A stretch of DNA of 64,000 bases from Terriglobia bacterium (GTDB lineage Bacteria; Acidobacteriota; Terriglobia; Terriglobales; Acidobacteriaceae), in contig JAVUPY010000073.1 in NCBI GenBank assembly GCA_032252755.1, positions 60,507 through 124,506 on the forward strand. Reading direction: 5' to 3'. The notes beneath the pieces were generated by a model. It saw only the letters and a program-made list of their open reading frames with translations, did no database searches and was not told the origin of the DNA. Below are positions 1-9,217 of the stretch, one piece after another (positions within the stretch are counted from its first letter, which is position 1; each line of letters starts with the position of its first letter). Position numbers and translations under genes: made by a program.

Positions 1-2829
1 GTCGGTGCGCCCGATGCCGAGCGCGTAATCATCCTGATGGGCTCGGGCGCCGAAGTGGCGCAGGAAGCGATCGAGTACCTGGTGGCGAAGGGCGAGAAGG
101 TCGGCATGATCAAGGTTCGCCTGTTCCGGCCGTTCTCGGTCGAGCATTTCCTGAAGGCGCTGCCGGCGACAGTCCAGTCGATCGGCGTACTGGATCGGAC
201 GAAAGAGCCGGGCGCGGTTGGCGAGCCGCTGTACCAGGATGCGGTCACGGCGATCCAAGAGGGCCTGGCAGCCGGGGCGCTGCCATTTAAGGGCTTCCCG
301 CGGATCGTCGGCGGACGTTACGGATTGTCGTCGAAAGAATTCACGCCGGCGATGGTGAAGGGCGTGCTGGATGAGTTGAAGAAAGAACGCGCGAAGAACC
401 ACTTCACGGTTGGCATCAAGGACGACGTCACGCACACGAGCATTGATTACGATCCGGCGTTCTCCACCGAGGACAATAAGACGGTTCGGGCACTGTTCTA
501 CGGTTTGGGTGCGGATGGAACGGTCGGGGCGAACAAGAACTCGATCAAGATCATCGGCGAAGAGACTGACAATTACGCGCAAGGGTACTTCGTCTACGAC
601 TCCAAGAAGTCGGGGTCGATGACGACTTCGCACCTGCGGTTCGGCCCGAAGCCGATCCGCTCGAGTTACCTGATTACGCGCGCGAATTTCGTCGCCTGCC
701 ACCAGTTCACGTTCCTCGAAAGAATGGATGTGCTGAAGGGCGCCGATACAGGAGCAACCTTCCTGCTGAACACGCCCTATGGCAAGGACGAGATCTGGGA
801 TCACCTGCCACGGCAGGTGCAGAAGGACATTATCGAGAAGAAGTTGAAGTTCTATGTGATCGATGCCGTTAAAGTCGCACGTGACACGGGCATGGGTGGA
901 CGTATCAACACGATCATGCAGACGTGCTTCTTCGCGATTTCAGGCGTGCTGCCGAGAGAAGAAGCCATCGAAGCCATCAAGCACGCAATCAAGAAGACCT
1001 ATGGACGCCGCGGTGAAGCCGTGGTGCAGAAGAACTTCGCAGCGGTAGACGAGGCACTTTCGAACCTGTTCGAAGTGAAAGTTCCAACCGCTGTTACGAG
1101 CACGTTCGATGTGCACCCGGCGGTGCCGAAAGCCGCTCCGGAGTTCGTGCAGAACGTGATCGCGCCCATCATCACTGGCGACGGCGACTTTTTGCCGGTG
1201 AGCGCGATGCCGATCGACGGAACGTTCCCGACCGGAACGGCACAGTGGGAGAAGCGGAACATCGCGCTCGAAATTCCGGAATGGGATGAGAAGCTGTGCA
1301 TCCAGTGCGGCAAGTGCGTTCTGGTTTGCCCGCACGCGGTGATTCGCGCAAAAGTCTACGACGGCGCGGTGCTGGCGAAGGCTCCCGAGGGATTCAAGTC
1401 GGCGGAGGCGAAGTGGAAGACTTTCGCAAGCCAGAAGTACACGTTGCAGGTGGCTCCGGAAGACTGCACGGGTTGCGCGCTGTGCGTTGAGGCGTGCCCG
1501 GTCAAGTCGAAGACGGAAGTAAAGCATCGCGCGATCAACATGATTGCGCAGCCCCCGGTGCGCGAGAAGGAAGCCCAGAATTGGGACTTTTTCCTCGAAC
1601 TGCCGGAAGTCGACCGCACGGTTCTGAGCGTGACGCAGGTTAAGGATGTTCAACTGATGCAGCCTCTGTTCGAATTCAGCGGCGCGTGTTCCGGTTGCGG
1701 CGAGACACCGTACGTGAAATTGATGACGCAGTTGTTCGGCGATCGCACCGTCATCGCGAACGCGACGGGTTGCTCTTCGATCTACGGCGGCAACCTGCCG
1801 ACGACTCCATACACGTTCAACAAGGACGGGCGCGGAGTGGCTTGGTCGAATTCACTGTTTGAAGACAATGCCGAGTTCGGGTTGGGTATCCGGCTGGCAA
1901 TCGATAAGCAGAACCAGTACGCCAAGGAGCTCGTCGTCCGCTTGGCTGGGAAGCTTGGGGAAGAACTGGTGAAGGGAATCCTCGGGGCGGATCAGTCGAA
2001 TGAAACCGGTATCCAGACGCAGCGCGGACGTGTGGCGGAACTGAAGAAGATGCTCCAGGGCCTGAACACGTCGGAAGCAAAGGATCTACTGAGCCTCGCC
2101 GATGTGCTGGTGAAGCGGGCGGTGTGGATTGTCGGTGGCGATGGTTGGGCATACGACATCGGCTACGGTGGGCTCGATCATGTGCTTGCCAGCGGGCGAA
2201 ACGTGAACATCCTGGTGCTCGATACCGAGGTTTATTCGAATACGGGCGGCCAGATGTCGAAGGCCACGCCGCGCGGCGCGGTAGCGAAGTTTGCGGCGGG
2301 TGGCAAGCCGGTGGCGAAGAAAGACCTCGCCATGATGGCCGTAAACTACGGCTCGGTGTACGTCGCGCGAATCGCGATGGGTTCGAGCGACATGCAGACG
2401 GTGAAGGCGTTCCTGGAAGCCGAAGCGTGGGACGGACCGTCGATCATCATCGCATACAGCCACTGCATTGCTCACGGATACGACCTGGTCCATGGACTTG
2501 ATCAGCAGAAATTGGCTGTGCAGGCCGGACACTGGCCACTGTTCCGCTACAACCCGAAGCTGGCGCTGGAAGGCAAGAATCCCTTCGTCCTGGATTCGAA
2601 AGCACCGACGATTTCGCTCGACAAGTACATCTACAACGAAACGCGGTATACGATGCTGCGGCAGAGCAATCCAAAGGCGGCGGAACTTCTGCTGAAGGAA
2701 GCGCAGGAAGACGTGGTGGAGCGCTGGAAGGTGTACGAACACTGGTCGAAGATGCCGTTCAATCCGCCCGAAGGAGCGACCAAAACCACGGAAGAGAAGG
2801 CCATGAGCAAGGAGGCGAGCAATGACTAA
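1..2829 (+). CDS. nifJ: Pyruvate:ferredoxin (flavodoxin) oxidoreductase, 3' part
   Basis: Oxidatively decarboxylates pyruvate to acetyl-CoA and CO2 while reducing ferredoxin or flavodoxin in the cytoplasm. The reading frame is open from base 1, so the N-terminus (about 250 residues of a roughly 1,180-residue family, including the first thiamine-diphosphate domain) lies outside the window. Two 4Fe-4S ferredoxin motifs are visible: CIQCGKCVLVCP (from 1296) and CTGCALCVEACP (from 1466). A CSGCGETP cluster-binding segment lies near 1690. The TPP/Mg site is GDGWAYDIG (near 2137) followed by LDTEVYSNTGGQ. The 3' end overlaps the next gene by 8 bases, so the two are probably co-translated. A single-chain fused architecture of this kind is typical of NifJ rather than of multi-subunit Por enzymes. 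Confidence 0.97.
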   Translation, partial: VGAPDAERVIILMGSGAEVAQEAIEYLVAKGEKVGMIKVRLFRPFSVEHFLKALPATVQSIGVLDRTKEPGAVGEPLYQDAVTAIQEGLAAGALPFKGFPRIVGGRYGLSSKEFTPAMVKGVLDELKKERAKNHFTVGIKDDVTHTSIDYDPAFSTEDNKTVRALFYGLGADGTVGANKNSIKIIGEETDNYAQGYFVYDSKKSGSMTTSHLRFGPKPIRSSYLITRANFVACHQFTFLERMDVLKGADTGATFLLNTPYGKDEIWDHLPRQVQKDIIEKKLKFYVIDAVKVARDTGMGGRINTIMQTCFFAISGVLPREEAIEAIKHAIKKTYGRRGEAVVQKNFAAVDEALSNLFEVKVPTAVTSTFDVHPAVPKAAPEFVQNVIAPIITGDGDFLPVSAMPIDGTFPTGTAQWEKRNIALEIPEWDEKLCIQCGKCVLVCPHAVIRAKVYDGAVLAKAPEGFKSAEAKWKTFASQKYTLQVAPEDCTGCALCVEACPVKSKTEVKHRAINMIAQPPVREKEAQNWDFFLELPEVDRTVLSVTQVKDVQLMQPLFEFSGACSGCGETPYVKLMTQLFGDRTVIANATGCSSIYGGNLPTTPYTFNKDGRGVAWSNSLFEDNAEFGLGIRLAIDKQNQYAKELVVRLAGKLGEELVKGILGADQSNETGIQTQRGRVAELKKMLQGLNTSEAKDLLSLADVLVKRAVWIVGGDGWAYDIGYGGLDHVLASGRNVNILVLDTEVYSNTGGQMSKATPRGAVAKFAAGGKPVAKKDLAMMAVNYGSVYVARIAMGSSDMQTVKAFLEAEAWDGPSIIIAYSHCIAHGYDLVHGLDQQKLAVQAGHWPLFRYNPKLALEGKNPFVLDSKAPTISLDKYIYNETRYTMLRQSNPKAAELLLKEAQEDVVERWKVYEHWSKMPFNPPEGATKTTEEKAMSKEASND

Positions 2830-3832
2830 GCTATCGACGAAGTATCTCGGACTGAACCTCAAGAACCCGCTCGTTGCCTCCGCCTCGCCGATCTGCAAGG
2901 AGGTCGCGAATATCCGGCAGTTGGAAGACTGCGGGGCGTCGGCCGTGGTGCTGCACTCGTTGTTCGAGGAACAGATCAACATCGAGAGCAACGAACTCGA
3001 TCATTTCCTGTGGTCGGCCGCCGACGTATCGGCGGAGGCGCTCAACTACTATCCAGATTTCCAGACGTTTAAGATCGGTCCGGATGAGTACCTGGAGCAT
3101 ATTCGGGCTGCGAAGCAGGCAGTCAAGGTCCCGGTAATAGCCAGCCTCAACGGAATTTCTAAGGGCGGCTGGATTCGATATGCGAAGGATATGGAGCAGG
3201 CCGGTGCGGATGCACTGGAACTGAATATCTATTTCTTGCCGACGGATCCCAACCAGAACGCCAGCGATGTTGAGGCCATGTATACCGACCTGGTGAAGTC
3301 GGTAAAACAGAACGTGAAGATCCCGGTTTCCGTGAAGATCGGGCCGTACTTCAGCGCGATGGCGAACATGGCAGTCAAACTTGAGAAGGCCGGGGCGGAT
3401 GGGCTCGTATTATTCAACCGCTTCTACCAGCCGGATTTCGACCTGGAAGCGCTCGAGGTCGTGCCGCACCTGGTATTGAGTCGAAGCAATGAACTCAAGC
3501 TGAGACTGCACTGGACGGCAATCCTGTACGACAAAATCCGTGCGGATATCGGCATTACCGGTGGCGTGCATGTCGTTGAAGATGTCGTGAAGTCGATGAT
3601 GGCCGGCGCGAAAGTAGCGATGATGACATCAGTGTTGCTGGAGCACGGCATCGCTTACCTGAAGACCCTCAGCGCTGACCTTGCGGGGTGGCTGGAGAAG
3701 CACGAGTACGACTCGATCGAGCAGATGCAGGGAAGCATGAGTCAGAAGAATGTGGCTCACCCGTCAGCCTTTGAACGGGCGAATTATATGAAGGTACTGA
3801 ACAGCTATTCGCTGAACACACCGGTGAAGTGA
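2822..3832 (+). CDS. Dihydroorotate dehydrogenase-like FMN protein
   Basis: A 336-residue TIM-barrel protein of the dihydroorotate dehydrogenase/dihydropyrimidine dehydrogenase superfamily, expected to bind FMN. The N-terminus (YLGLNLKNPLVASASPICK) and the C-terminal phosphate-binding part (DIGITGGVHVVEDVVKSMMAGA) match the family. The start ATG lies inside the end of nifJ (overlap ATGACTAA), which argues for one transcript and perhaps a shared redox role rather than pyrimidine synthesis. Such paralogues commonly sit beside nifJ and are often annotated only as dihydroorotate dehydrogenase-like. The true substrate cannot be read from the sequence. Confidence 0.88.
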   Translation: MTKLSTKYLGLNLKNPLVASASPICKEVANIRQLEDCGASAVVLHSLFEEQINIESNELDHFLWSAADVSAEALNYYPDFQTFKIGPDEYLEHIRAAKQAVKVPVIASLNGISKGGWIRYAKDMEQAGADALELNIYFLPTDPNQNASDVEAMYTDLVKSVKQNVKIPVSVKIGPYFSAMANMAVKLEKAGADGLVLFNRFYQPDFDLEALEVVPHLVLSRSNELKLRLHWTAILYDKIRADIGITGGVHVVEDVVKSMMAGAKVAMMTSVLLEHGIAYLKTLSADLAGWLEKHEYDSIEQMQGSMSQKNVAHPSAFERANYMKVLNSYSLNTPVK

Positions 3833-3838
3833 CGATGT

Positions 3839-3877
3839 CCCCACGTCTGCTAACTTACGGCAGACGTCGGGTTACGG
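3839..3877 (+). repeat. Dispersed palindromic repeat, copy 1
   Basis: An imperfect palindrome whose arms are ACGTCTGC and GCAGACGT, with a short loop, lying directly behind the stop codon of the dihydroorotate-dehydrogenase-like gene. The same element recurs in the same orientation at 48464-48500 and 48940-48978. It is therefore a repeated extragenic palindrome rather than a one-off hairpin. Confidence 0.7.
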
Positions 3878-3897
3878 AACATTGTGTTGTGGTAGGC

Positions 3898-3928
3898 AGC
3901 CCGTCGAGGAATCGGCGGGCTTTCGTTT
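3898..3928 (+). terminator. Rho-independent terminator of the nifJ operon
   Basis: The stem AGCCCG (3898-3903) pairs with CGGGCT (3916-3921) around a 12-base loop and runs into TTCGTTT. It lies 65 bases after the last gene of the plus-strand operon and just before the 3' end of the convergent DUF2231 gene. Confidence 0.7.
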
Positions 3929-3934
3929 GTGTAC

Positions 3935-4477
3935 TCAGTTGCCCTGTTCGCTGGGAGGAGTGGCTGGGGGCGGGTTGTTAGCATCCGGGGATACGAGCGC
4001 ATGAACTCCGTACTGGTGCACGAGCATCCCGCCCTGGTGCGCGGTGTTGACGAGCACCAATGTCCCTGACAAGTAAAAGAAAAGAAATACAATTGCGCCG
4101 ACCGCCTGGGCTCTGCGTCCAAGATCAAATTTGAGGAACTTGGGGAGGTAGAGTATGCCGCCGAAAATCACAGTCAGGATCGAGAATAGCAGTCGCGTAG
4201 TTTCGGCGAGCTCTTCATGACGTGCGATAGCGGCGCTGATTTCGGGCGTTCGCTCCGCTAGTTTGCCCGCCGCTTCGCCCGTTGCGTAGGAGACCAAAGC
4301 AGTGCCAGTTCCGAGGCCCATGAGCACGAGTGCGACCAAGTACATCGTGCGTCCGGATTTGGGCATAAGGATTCCAAGGACGATAAAGAGCGGCGCAACC
4401 AACAGAAGGACGATGGGAAAGTGGACGATGAGTGGATGTAGTCCGTCCCATGTTGGAGCCGGGGGGAAGTAGCTCAT
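3935..4477 (-). CDS. DUF2231-type four-helix membrane protein
   Basis: A 180-residue inner-membrane protein. The N-terminal signature WDGLHPLIVHFPIVLLL (His-Pro followed by HFP) is characteristic of the DUF2231 family, whose members often lie beside cytochrome or redox genes. Four hydrophobic segments are visible, at about residues 15-35, 46-66, 90-112 and 125-145, followed by a Pro/Asn-rich tail. It lies 54 bases downstream of the exported rubrerythrin gene on the same strand and may be co-transcribed with it. The function is unknown; a haem- or metal-related redox role is only suggested by the conserved histidines. Confidence 0.8.
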   Translation of the reverse strand: MSYFPPAPTWDGLHPLIVHFPIVLLLVAPLFIVLGILMPKSGRTMYLVALVLMGLGTGTALVSYATGEAAGKLAERTPEISAAIARHEELAETTRLLFSILTVIFGGILYLPKFLKFDLGRRAQAVGAIVFLFFYLSGTLVLVNTAHQGGMLVHQYGVHALVSPDANNPPPATPPSEQGN

Positions 4478-4531
4478 AAGGTCGATTGCTCCAGGATTCT
4501 GCCGCCGTCCCGGAGGACGGCGGCGCAGGAA

Positions 4532-5158
4532 TTAGCCGATTGTTTCGTATTTGTCTATGGGAGTGAACGAGGAAGGGCACTTTGTGAAAGTAATCTTCTC
4601 GACGGTATACCCACACACCCCGCAAACGTAGTAGTTCTTGGCTTTGGTCCCTTTGGATTTTTCGAGGTTGTTGAGCGCCGCAGTGTAGAGTTTTGCGTGC
4701 TCGGCCTCGGCGGTTTTGGCGTAGTTGAAGGTTTGGATCGCGTCGGTGTTGCGAATCTGGCGAGCCTGCTTCAGGAACTCCGGGTACATGGAGTCGCGCT
4801 CGTAGGTCTCACCCTTGATGGCGGCTTCCAGGTTCTCCTTCGTGGTTTTTACGGCAGGAGTTTCGATTTTGGCTTCCGGTTTTCCACCGAGTTTCTTAAT
4901 GACAGCGGCATGGTTGTTGGCGTGAATTTCTTCAGCCCGGGCAGCAGCGCGGAAAAGGCTGGCGACTTCGCCATAGCCTTCAGCGTCGGCTTTCTTGGAG
5001 AATGCGAGATAGCGCGCGTGAGCATTACTCTCGCCGTTGAACGCAGTCTGCAAGTTGGCCAGAGTGGCCGCGGTGCCAGCGTCGGCGGCGAAGGCAACAG
5101 CGGTCACGGTCAAGAACGAGAACAGAAGGACAATAGAGAAAAGACGCTTGGATAACAT
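4532..5158 (-). CDS. Exported rubrerythrin with altered rubredoxin knuckle
   Basis: A 208-residue rubrerythrin: a ferritin-like di-iron domain with a C-terminal rubredoxin-like domain, normally involved in peroxide reduction. It begins with a clear Sec signal peptide (MLSKRLFSIVLLFSFLTVTA, then VAFAA), so it should act in the periplasm, which is unusual because most rubrerythrins are cytosolic. Di-iron ligand motifs NGESNAHARY and EEIHANNHA are present, as is the second helix pair (ETYERDSMY, AEAEHAKLY). The rubredoxin part has CGVC, but the second pair reads CPSS instead of CPxC, so one of the four Fe-Cys ligands is missing. The Shine-Dalgarno sequence AAGGAG sits 6 bases before the ATG. Confidence 0.92.
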   Translation of the reverse strand: MLSKRLFSIVLLFSFLTVTAVAFAADAGTAATLANLQTAFNGESNAHARYLAFSKKADAEGYGEVASLFRAAARAEEIHANNHAAVIKKLGGKPEAKIETPAVKTTKENLEAAIKGETYERDSMYPEFLKQARQIRNTDAIQTFNYAKTAEAEHAKLYTAALNNLEKSKGTKAKNYYVCGVCGYTVEKITFTKCPSSFTPIDKYETIG

Positions 5159-5346
5159 CCAGTTCTCCTTAAGAAGATTCCGCGCAAGGCGGGAGGAAGG
5201 CGTTCGGGAACTCTGAACGTCTAAGAGAATGGATTAGCACAAAGGTGGTGTGGTTGCATGAAAACGCGAAAAAGTTTTCACAACCTCAAGATTACAAACG
5301 ACATATCTTGATTGAATAATCTGGATGTACGTTTCGCCGCTTCCGA

Positions 5347-5685
5347 TCAGGCGAATGCGGCGACGGCTTGCGATTCTTCAGAGTAGATATCGAATAATGG
5401 TAGGAGTCCGACCATTTTCAGGGTCTGCAGAGTCAGCTTGGAGGGGTTCACCAGTTTCAACGAGCCGCCGCGCTGCTTGGCGCTGGTAAGAGAGCGGACG
5501 AGGACGCCGATTCCGCTGGAATCAACCATGTTGACTTCCTGCATGTTGACGACGAACCGGGTTTCGTTTTGCGCAAAGAATTCCTCAAATGTTTTGCGAA
5601 GATCTTCGGCTGCCTGGCCGATCTTGAGGTCGCCTCTAAGACGAATGACATTGCTATTCGACTGCTTGCGAACGTCGATATCCAC
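5347..5685 (-). CDS. STAS-domain anti-sigma factor antagonist-like protein
   Basis: A single STAS domain of about 112 residues, as in SpoIIAA/RsbV partner-switching proteins. The phosphoacceptor context is VNMVDSSGIGVLVRS, with the serine in the expected DSSG position. The sheet-helix pattern covers the full family length. GTG at 5685 is preferred as the start because AGGGAGG lies 4 bases upstream; a longer frame reaching 5733 lacks a comparable ribosome site. No partner kinase or sigma factor is in the window, so its target is unknown. It diverges from the GAF-HlyD operon. Confidence 0.85.
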   Translation of the reverse strand: MDIDVRKQSNSNVIRLRGDLKIGQAAEDLRKTFEEFFAQNETRFVVNMQEVNMVDSSGIGVLVRSLTSAKQRGGSLKLVNPSKLTLQTLKMVGLLPLFDIYSEESQAVAAFA

Positions 5686-5772
5686 GAACCCTCCCTGGGT
5701 TGAGGCCTTTGGGTTATACCCACATCTGCTCAACGCGGCATATCTGGGACAGGGATAAGCCCTGCAGATGCG

Positions 5773-5801
5773 TTGACAGCGCTGGCTAGCTTTGATACAG
5801 T
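5773..5801 (+). promoter_or_regulatory. Sigma-70-type promoter of the export operon
   Basis: A perfect TTGACA (5773-5778), a 17-base spacer and TACAGT (5796-5801) lie 105 bases upstream of the GTG start of the GAF-HlyD gene, with no other gene between. The -35 box and spacing are ideal; the -10 box is moderate. Confidence 0.6.
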
Positions 5802-5906
5802 CGCCAACAACTTACGGGAACCTAGGGCCTTTTTCAAGCATTCTCCCACGTGTGGGCATAATACCAGTTCTCAAACTTCAGCTTACCCAGGTAAGGAGCG
5901 AGTTGC

Positions 5907-8300
5907 GTGGCAACTCAACGGCCTGCTTTTTCGGCTCCAATTGCGGAATATGCTGCCTCCTTGCTCGCGGAACGCGAGTTAGGTCCACGCTCAAGAATAG
6001 CAGCCCGTCAAGTTAGAGATCTGCTGCCGGGAACCTCCGTCCAAGTCTACGTCATCGAGGATCAAGATGCGCCGGTGTGGCGGCTGAAGGCGGTCGAAGG
6101 CGAAGTAACGCCGGAGTACGAGGTCGCGTACGAACATGGAGTCCTTGGTTTACTGGCGCATTCGCGCAATCCCCTGGTATTTGATCCTTCGATTCTGACA
6201 CGCGAAGATTTTGCCCACCTGAACGTTCGGCGAACGATGAAATCGCTGGCAGTTGTGCCGGTTGCTTCTGAGGAGACGCTTCACGGTGCGATTGAGATCA
6301 TCAGCTTCGATACAGCACTGACAATCGCAGACTTGGCGTCTGTAGAGGAGGTTGCCGGGGTTTCCGCAATCGCGTTCGCTTCGGCGCTGGAATACGAGAG
6401 CGAGAGGAACACGCAGTTACAGTCGATCACGCGGGTTACCCAGCTCTATGACCTCGAGCGGGTCTTTAACTCTACCCTGGAGATGGATTCGCTTCTGAAC
6501 ATCATCCCGAGAAAGATTCGGGAGATTCTGCCGGTGCAGGCGATCAACCTCTACATGGTGGAGGATGAAAACCTTCTGCTGACCAGCCGCGACGGCGAAG
6601 ATCCCACGACAGAAATGGAGACGCGGTACGAAGACGCGATCGCGAATGCGGTCTCCGATAGCGGCGAGGTTGTACTCATCGCGAGCGCCGAGGACGAGAG
6701 GCTGGCCGCGCGGAATGGCGCCATGGAGAATGGCGGAGTTCGATCGCTGATTGCGGTCCCTATCCGCGACGGAGAATTCATTGTAGGCGTCCTGGAGGCG
6801 GTGAACAGGGATGATGGCACGCCCTTCGACGAAGATGACCTGTTCTTCCTGAGCACTATTTCAGAGACGGCGGCGAGCGCGCTCCACAATGCCAGCCTGC
6901 TCGAAGCCGAACGCAAGATCCAACTGCTCGAAACTCTCGTGCAAGTCAGTAACGAGATCACCTCGACGCTTAACCTGGAGAGAGTCCTGCAGGTAATTGT
7001 GAACGGGCCGCAGAAGATCATGAGCTACGACCGTGCAGCGGTTGCCTTGGAGCATGGCGGAAGCATTCAGATCAAGGCGATCTCCGGCAAGACCGAGGTG
7101 ATCCAGAGTGATCCGGAAGTCAAGCGTCTTAAACATATCCTCGAGTGGTCGCTAATTTCGGACACGGAAACGTACATTACTTGCGAGGGTGACCGGGTCA
7201 AGTCGGATCGCGAGGAGACGCTGGCCAAGTTCGGGCAGTACTTCAGCGAAACGGGGTTTCGATCCTTTTATGCGCTGCCACTGATGGACGATCAGGGGCG
7301 CCTTGGGGTGTTGTCTTTCGAGAGCGCGCAACGGGACTTCCTGACGGAAACGCAATTCGAATTTATCCGTGTACTGGCTAGCCAGGCGACGGTCGCGCTG
7401 CGCAATGCTTCGCTCTACACCGAGGTGCCATTCATCAGCTTCTGGGAGCCGCTGCTGCAAAAGAAACAGCAGTTCAAACGCCTGGACAAGGCCCGGAAGC
7501 GAAAGTACGTGGGCGCGGCCGTCGCGGTCGCACTATTCCTTTTGCTACTGCCAATCCCTATGCGTGTGGTAGGCGATGCGAACATTTCGCCCCAGACGAT
7601 CTCGAAGGTTCAGGCGGAGGTCGATGGGGTTGTGGGCAAGGTGCTGGTGCATGAAGGCGATCACGTCTCCAGGGGGGCGGTGCTCGCAGAAATGGACGAT
7701 TGGGATTTTCGAACCGCGCTGGCGGCGACACAAGCGAAGTATGCCTCGGCGCTGTCAGCGATGAATAAAGCGCTGGCTGGGAACGATGGAACAGAGGCTG
7801 GCGTTCAGCGAATACAGGCGGATTACTGGAAAGCAGAAGTCACACGGGCGCAGGAGCGCCTGGATCACACGAAATTGCGATCGCCAATAGATGGAGTGGT
7901 GTCGACGCCGCACATTGAAACCTTTACGGGGCGCAAGTTGGAGGCGGGGGACACGTTTGCCGAAGTTGTCGATACCTCGAAGGCGAGAGTTGACGTTGGC
8001 GTGGATGAAACCGACATTCCGCTGGTTCGGACCGGCGATTACGCGGCGGTGAAGTTGGAAAGCTTCCCCATGCAGAAGTTTCGTGGCGACGTGGAGCGAG
8101 TGAGTCCTATGAGCAGTATTAGCGAAGATCGGAGACTGTTCTTTGCGAGAGTCGAGATTCCGAACTCGAGCGGTTTGTTAAGGCCCGGCATGCAGGGGGT
8201 TGGGAAAGTCACGATAGGGTGGCGTCCCATGGGCTACGTCTTCCTGCGCGCGCCGGCGATGTGGATCTGGTCGAAACTGTGGAACTGGTTCGGTTGGTAA
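5907..8300 (+). CDS. Triple-GAF sensor fused to HlyD-type membrane fusion protein
   Basis: A 797-residue protein with an uncommon architecture. Three GAF-like domains come first (about residues 20-155, 175-330 and 350-515). They are followed by a basic linker and one transmembrane helix (about 534-556, GAAVAVALFLLLLPIP). A periplasmic HlyD/AcrA-type adaptor then has both lipoyl half-motifs (VDGVVGKVLVHEGDHVSRG and RSPIDGVVSTPH) and a beta-barrel. The topology places the GAF domains in the cytoplasm and the adaptor in the periplasm, so a cytoplasmic ligand or partner could gate export. The GTG start has AAGGAG 8 bases upstream. First gene of a three-gene operon with the lipoprotein adaptor and the M50-HlyD fusion. 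Domain calls are strong; the function is inferred. Confidence 0.88.
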   Translation: MATQRPAFSAPIAEYAASLLAERELGPRSRIAARQVRDLLPGTSVQVYVIEDQDAPVWRLKAVEGEVTPEYEVAYEHGVLGLLAHSRNPLVFDPSILTREDFAHLNVRRTMKSLAVVPVASEETLHGAIEIISFDTALTIADLASVEEVAGVSAIAFASALEYESERNTQLQSITRVTQLYDLERVFNSTLEMDSLLNIIPRKIREILPVQAINLYMVEDENLLLTSRDGEDPTTEMETRYEDAIANAVSDSGEVVLIASAEDERLAARNGAMENGGVRSLIAVPIRDGEFIVGVLEAVNRDDGTPFDEDDLFFLSTISETAASALHNASLLEAERKIQLLETLVQVSNEITSTLNLERVLQVIVNGPQKIMSYDRAAVALEHGGSIQIKAISGKTEVIQSDPEVKRLKHILEWSLISDTETYITCEGDRVKSDREETLAKFGQYFSETGFRSFYALPLMDDQGRLGVLSFESAQRDFLTETQFEFIRVLASQATVALRNASLYTEVPFISFWEPLLQKKQQFKRLDKARKRKYVGAAVAVALFLLLLPIPMRVVGDANISPQTISKVQAEVDGVVGKVLVHEGDHVSRGAVLAEMDDWDFRTALAATQAKYASALSAMNKALAGNDGTEAGVQRIQADYWKAEVTRAQERLDHTKLRSPIDGVVSTPHIETFTGRKLEAGDTFAEVVDTSKARVDVGVDETDIPLVRTGDYAAVKLESFPMQKFRGDVERVSPMSSISEDRRLFFARVEIPNSSGLLRPGMQGVGKVTIGWRPMGYVFLRAPAMWIWSKLWNWFGW

Positions 8301-8311
8301 GGAGAAGCAAC

Positions 8312-9217
8312 GTGTTCAGGCGGGAACTGTTCTATTTAGCGATTGGCGCCAGCTTGACGCTGGCGGGGTGCTCGGGAAGCGAACCGACGGCGGCCAGTGC
8401 GGCACCGCCGCCGGTCAAAGCTGAAACGGCAGTTCTACCGGCGAACACTACTGCGCAACCTTCGGACGAATACCACGTTTCCGGCCCGCTGGTTGTGGAG
8501 CACGAGGTTGATGTCGAAGCGCAGCGGGAAGGCATCGTCTCGAAAATACTTGCCGATGTTGGGACGCGGCTTCGCAAAGGTCAGGTACTGGCCGAACTGG
8601 ACAACCGTGAGTTGTTGGCGAACCGCGACGTGGCGGCGGATAAAGTAAAGGCCATTGAGGCAGATCAGAAGAATTGGGCGGCAGAACTGGACATGGACAA
8701 AGCGGACCTCACACGCGCGGAAGCCATGTGGAATGCGAGCCTGATCACGAAAGAGCAGGTGGAGCACGCGCGGGCGAAAGTCGTCAGTGCCAAATTCGAA
8801 GTGGAACGCGAAATTAACCACGCACAGACAGCTCGGGATGAGTTACGCGCGATCGAAATCGAGTTGGACAAGACCAGGATCCTTGCGCCCTTCGATGGTG
8901 TTGTTGCCCGGAGATACATACGGCTTGGCCAGAAGGTCGCCGTCAACGACCGAATGTTCTGGGTGACGGAAACGTCGCCGATGAACGTGCGATTCACACT
9001 TCCGCAGGAGTTCGTGGGCAAAGTCAAAGTGGGCGACGCAGTGGGGGTATTTTCGCCGGATGAGCCCAATCACAAATACGCAGCGACGATCATGCTGCTG
9101 AGTCCCGTGGTAGATCCGGCGAGCGGTACGATCGATGTTGAAGCGCGAGTGGCTGAACCGGCGGGCAATTTGCGTCCGGGAATGACGGTCACGGTGGCAG
9201 TGAAGAGAGCGCAATGA
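8312..9217 (+). CDS. Lipoprotein RND-type periplasmic adaptor (membrane fusion protein)
   Basis: About 301 residues. GTG at 8312 is chosen because GGAG (8301-8304) lies 7 bases upstream and the product then begins with a lipoprotein signal ending in the lipobox LAGC. The mature part has the two lipoyl half-motifs (VEAQREGIVSKILADVGTRL; RILAPFDGVVARRYIRLG) around a coiled-coil hairpin, then a beta-barrel and membrane-proximal domain ending in LRPGMTVTVAV. These features match AcrA/MexA-like adaptors, yet no RND pump or outer-membrane channel gene follows. It starts 11 bases after the GAF-HlyD gene and overlaps the M50 gene by 4 bases, so it is translationally coupled. Confidence 0.9.
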   Translation: MFRRELFYLAIGASLTLAGCSGSEPTAASAAPPPVKAETAVLPANTTAQPSDEYHVSGPLVVEHEVDVEAQREGIVSKILADVGTRLRKGQVLAELDNRELLANRDVAADKVKAIEADQKNWAAELDMDKADLTRAEAMWNASLITKEQVEHARAKVVSAKFEVEREINHAQTARDELRAIEIELDKTRILAPFDGVVARRYIRLGQKVAVNDRMFWVTETSPMNVRFTLPQEFVGKVKVGDAVGVFSPDEPNHKYAATIMLLSPVVDPASGTIDVEARVAEPAGNLRPGMTVTVAVKRAQ

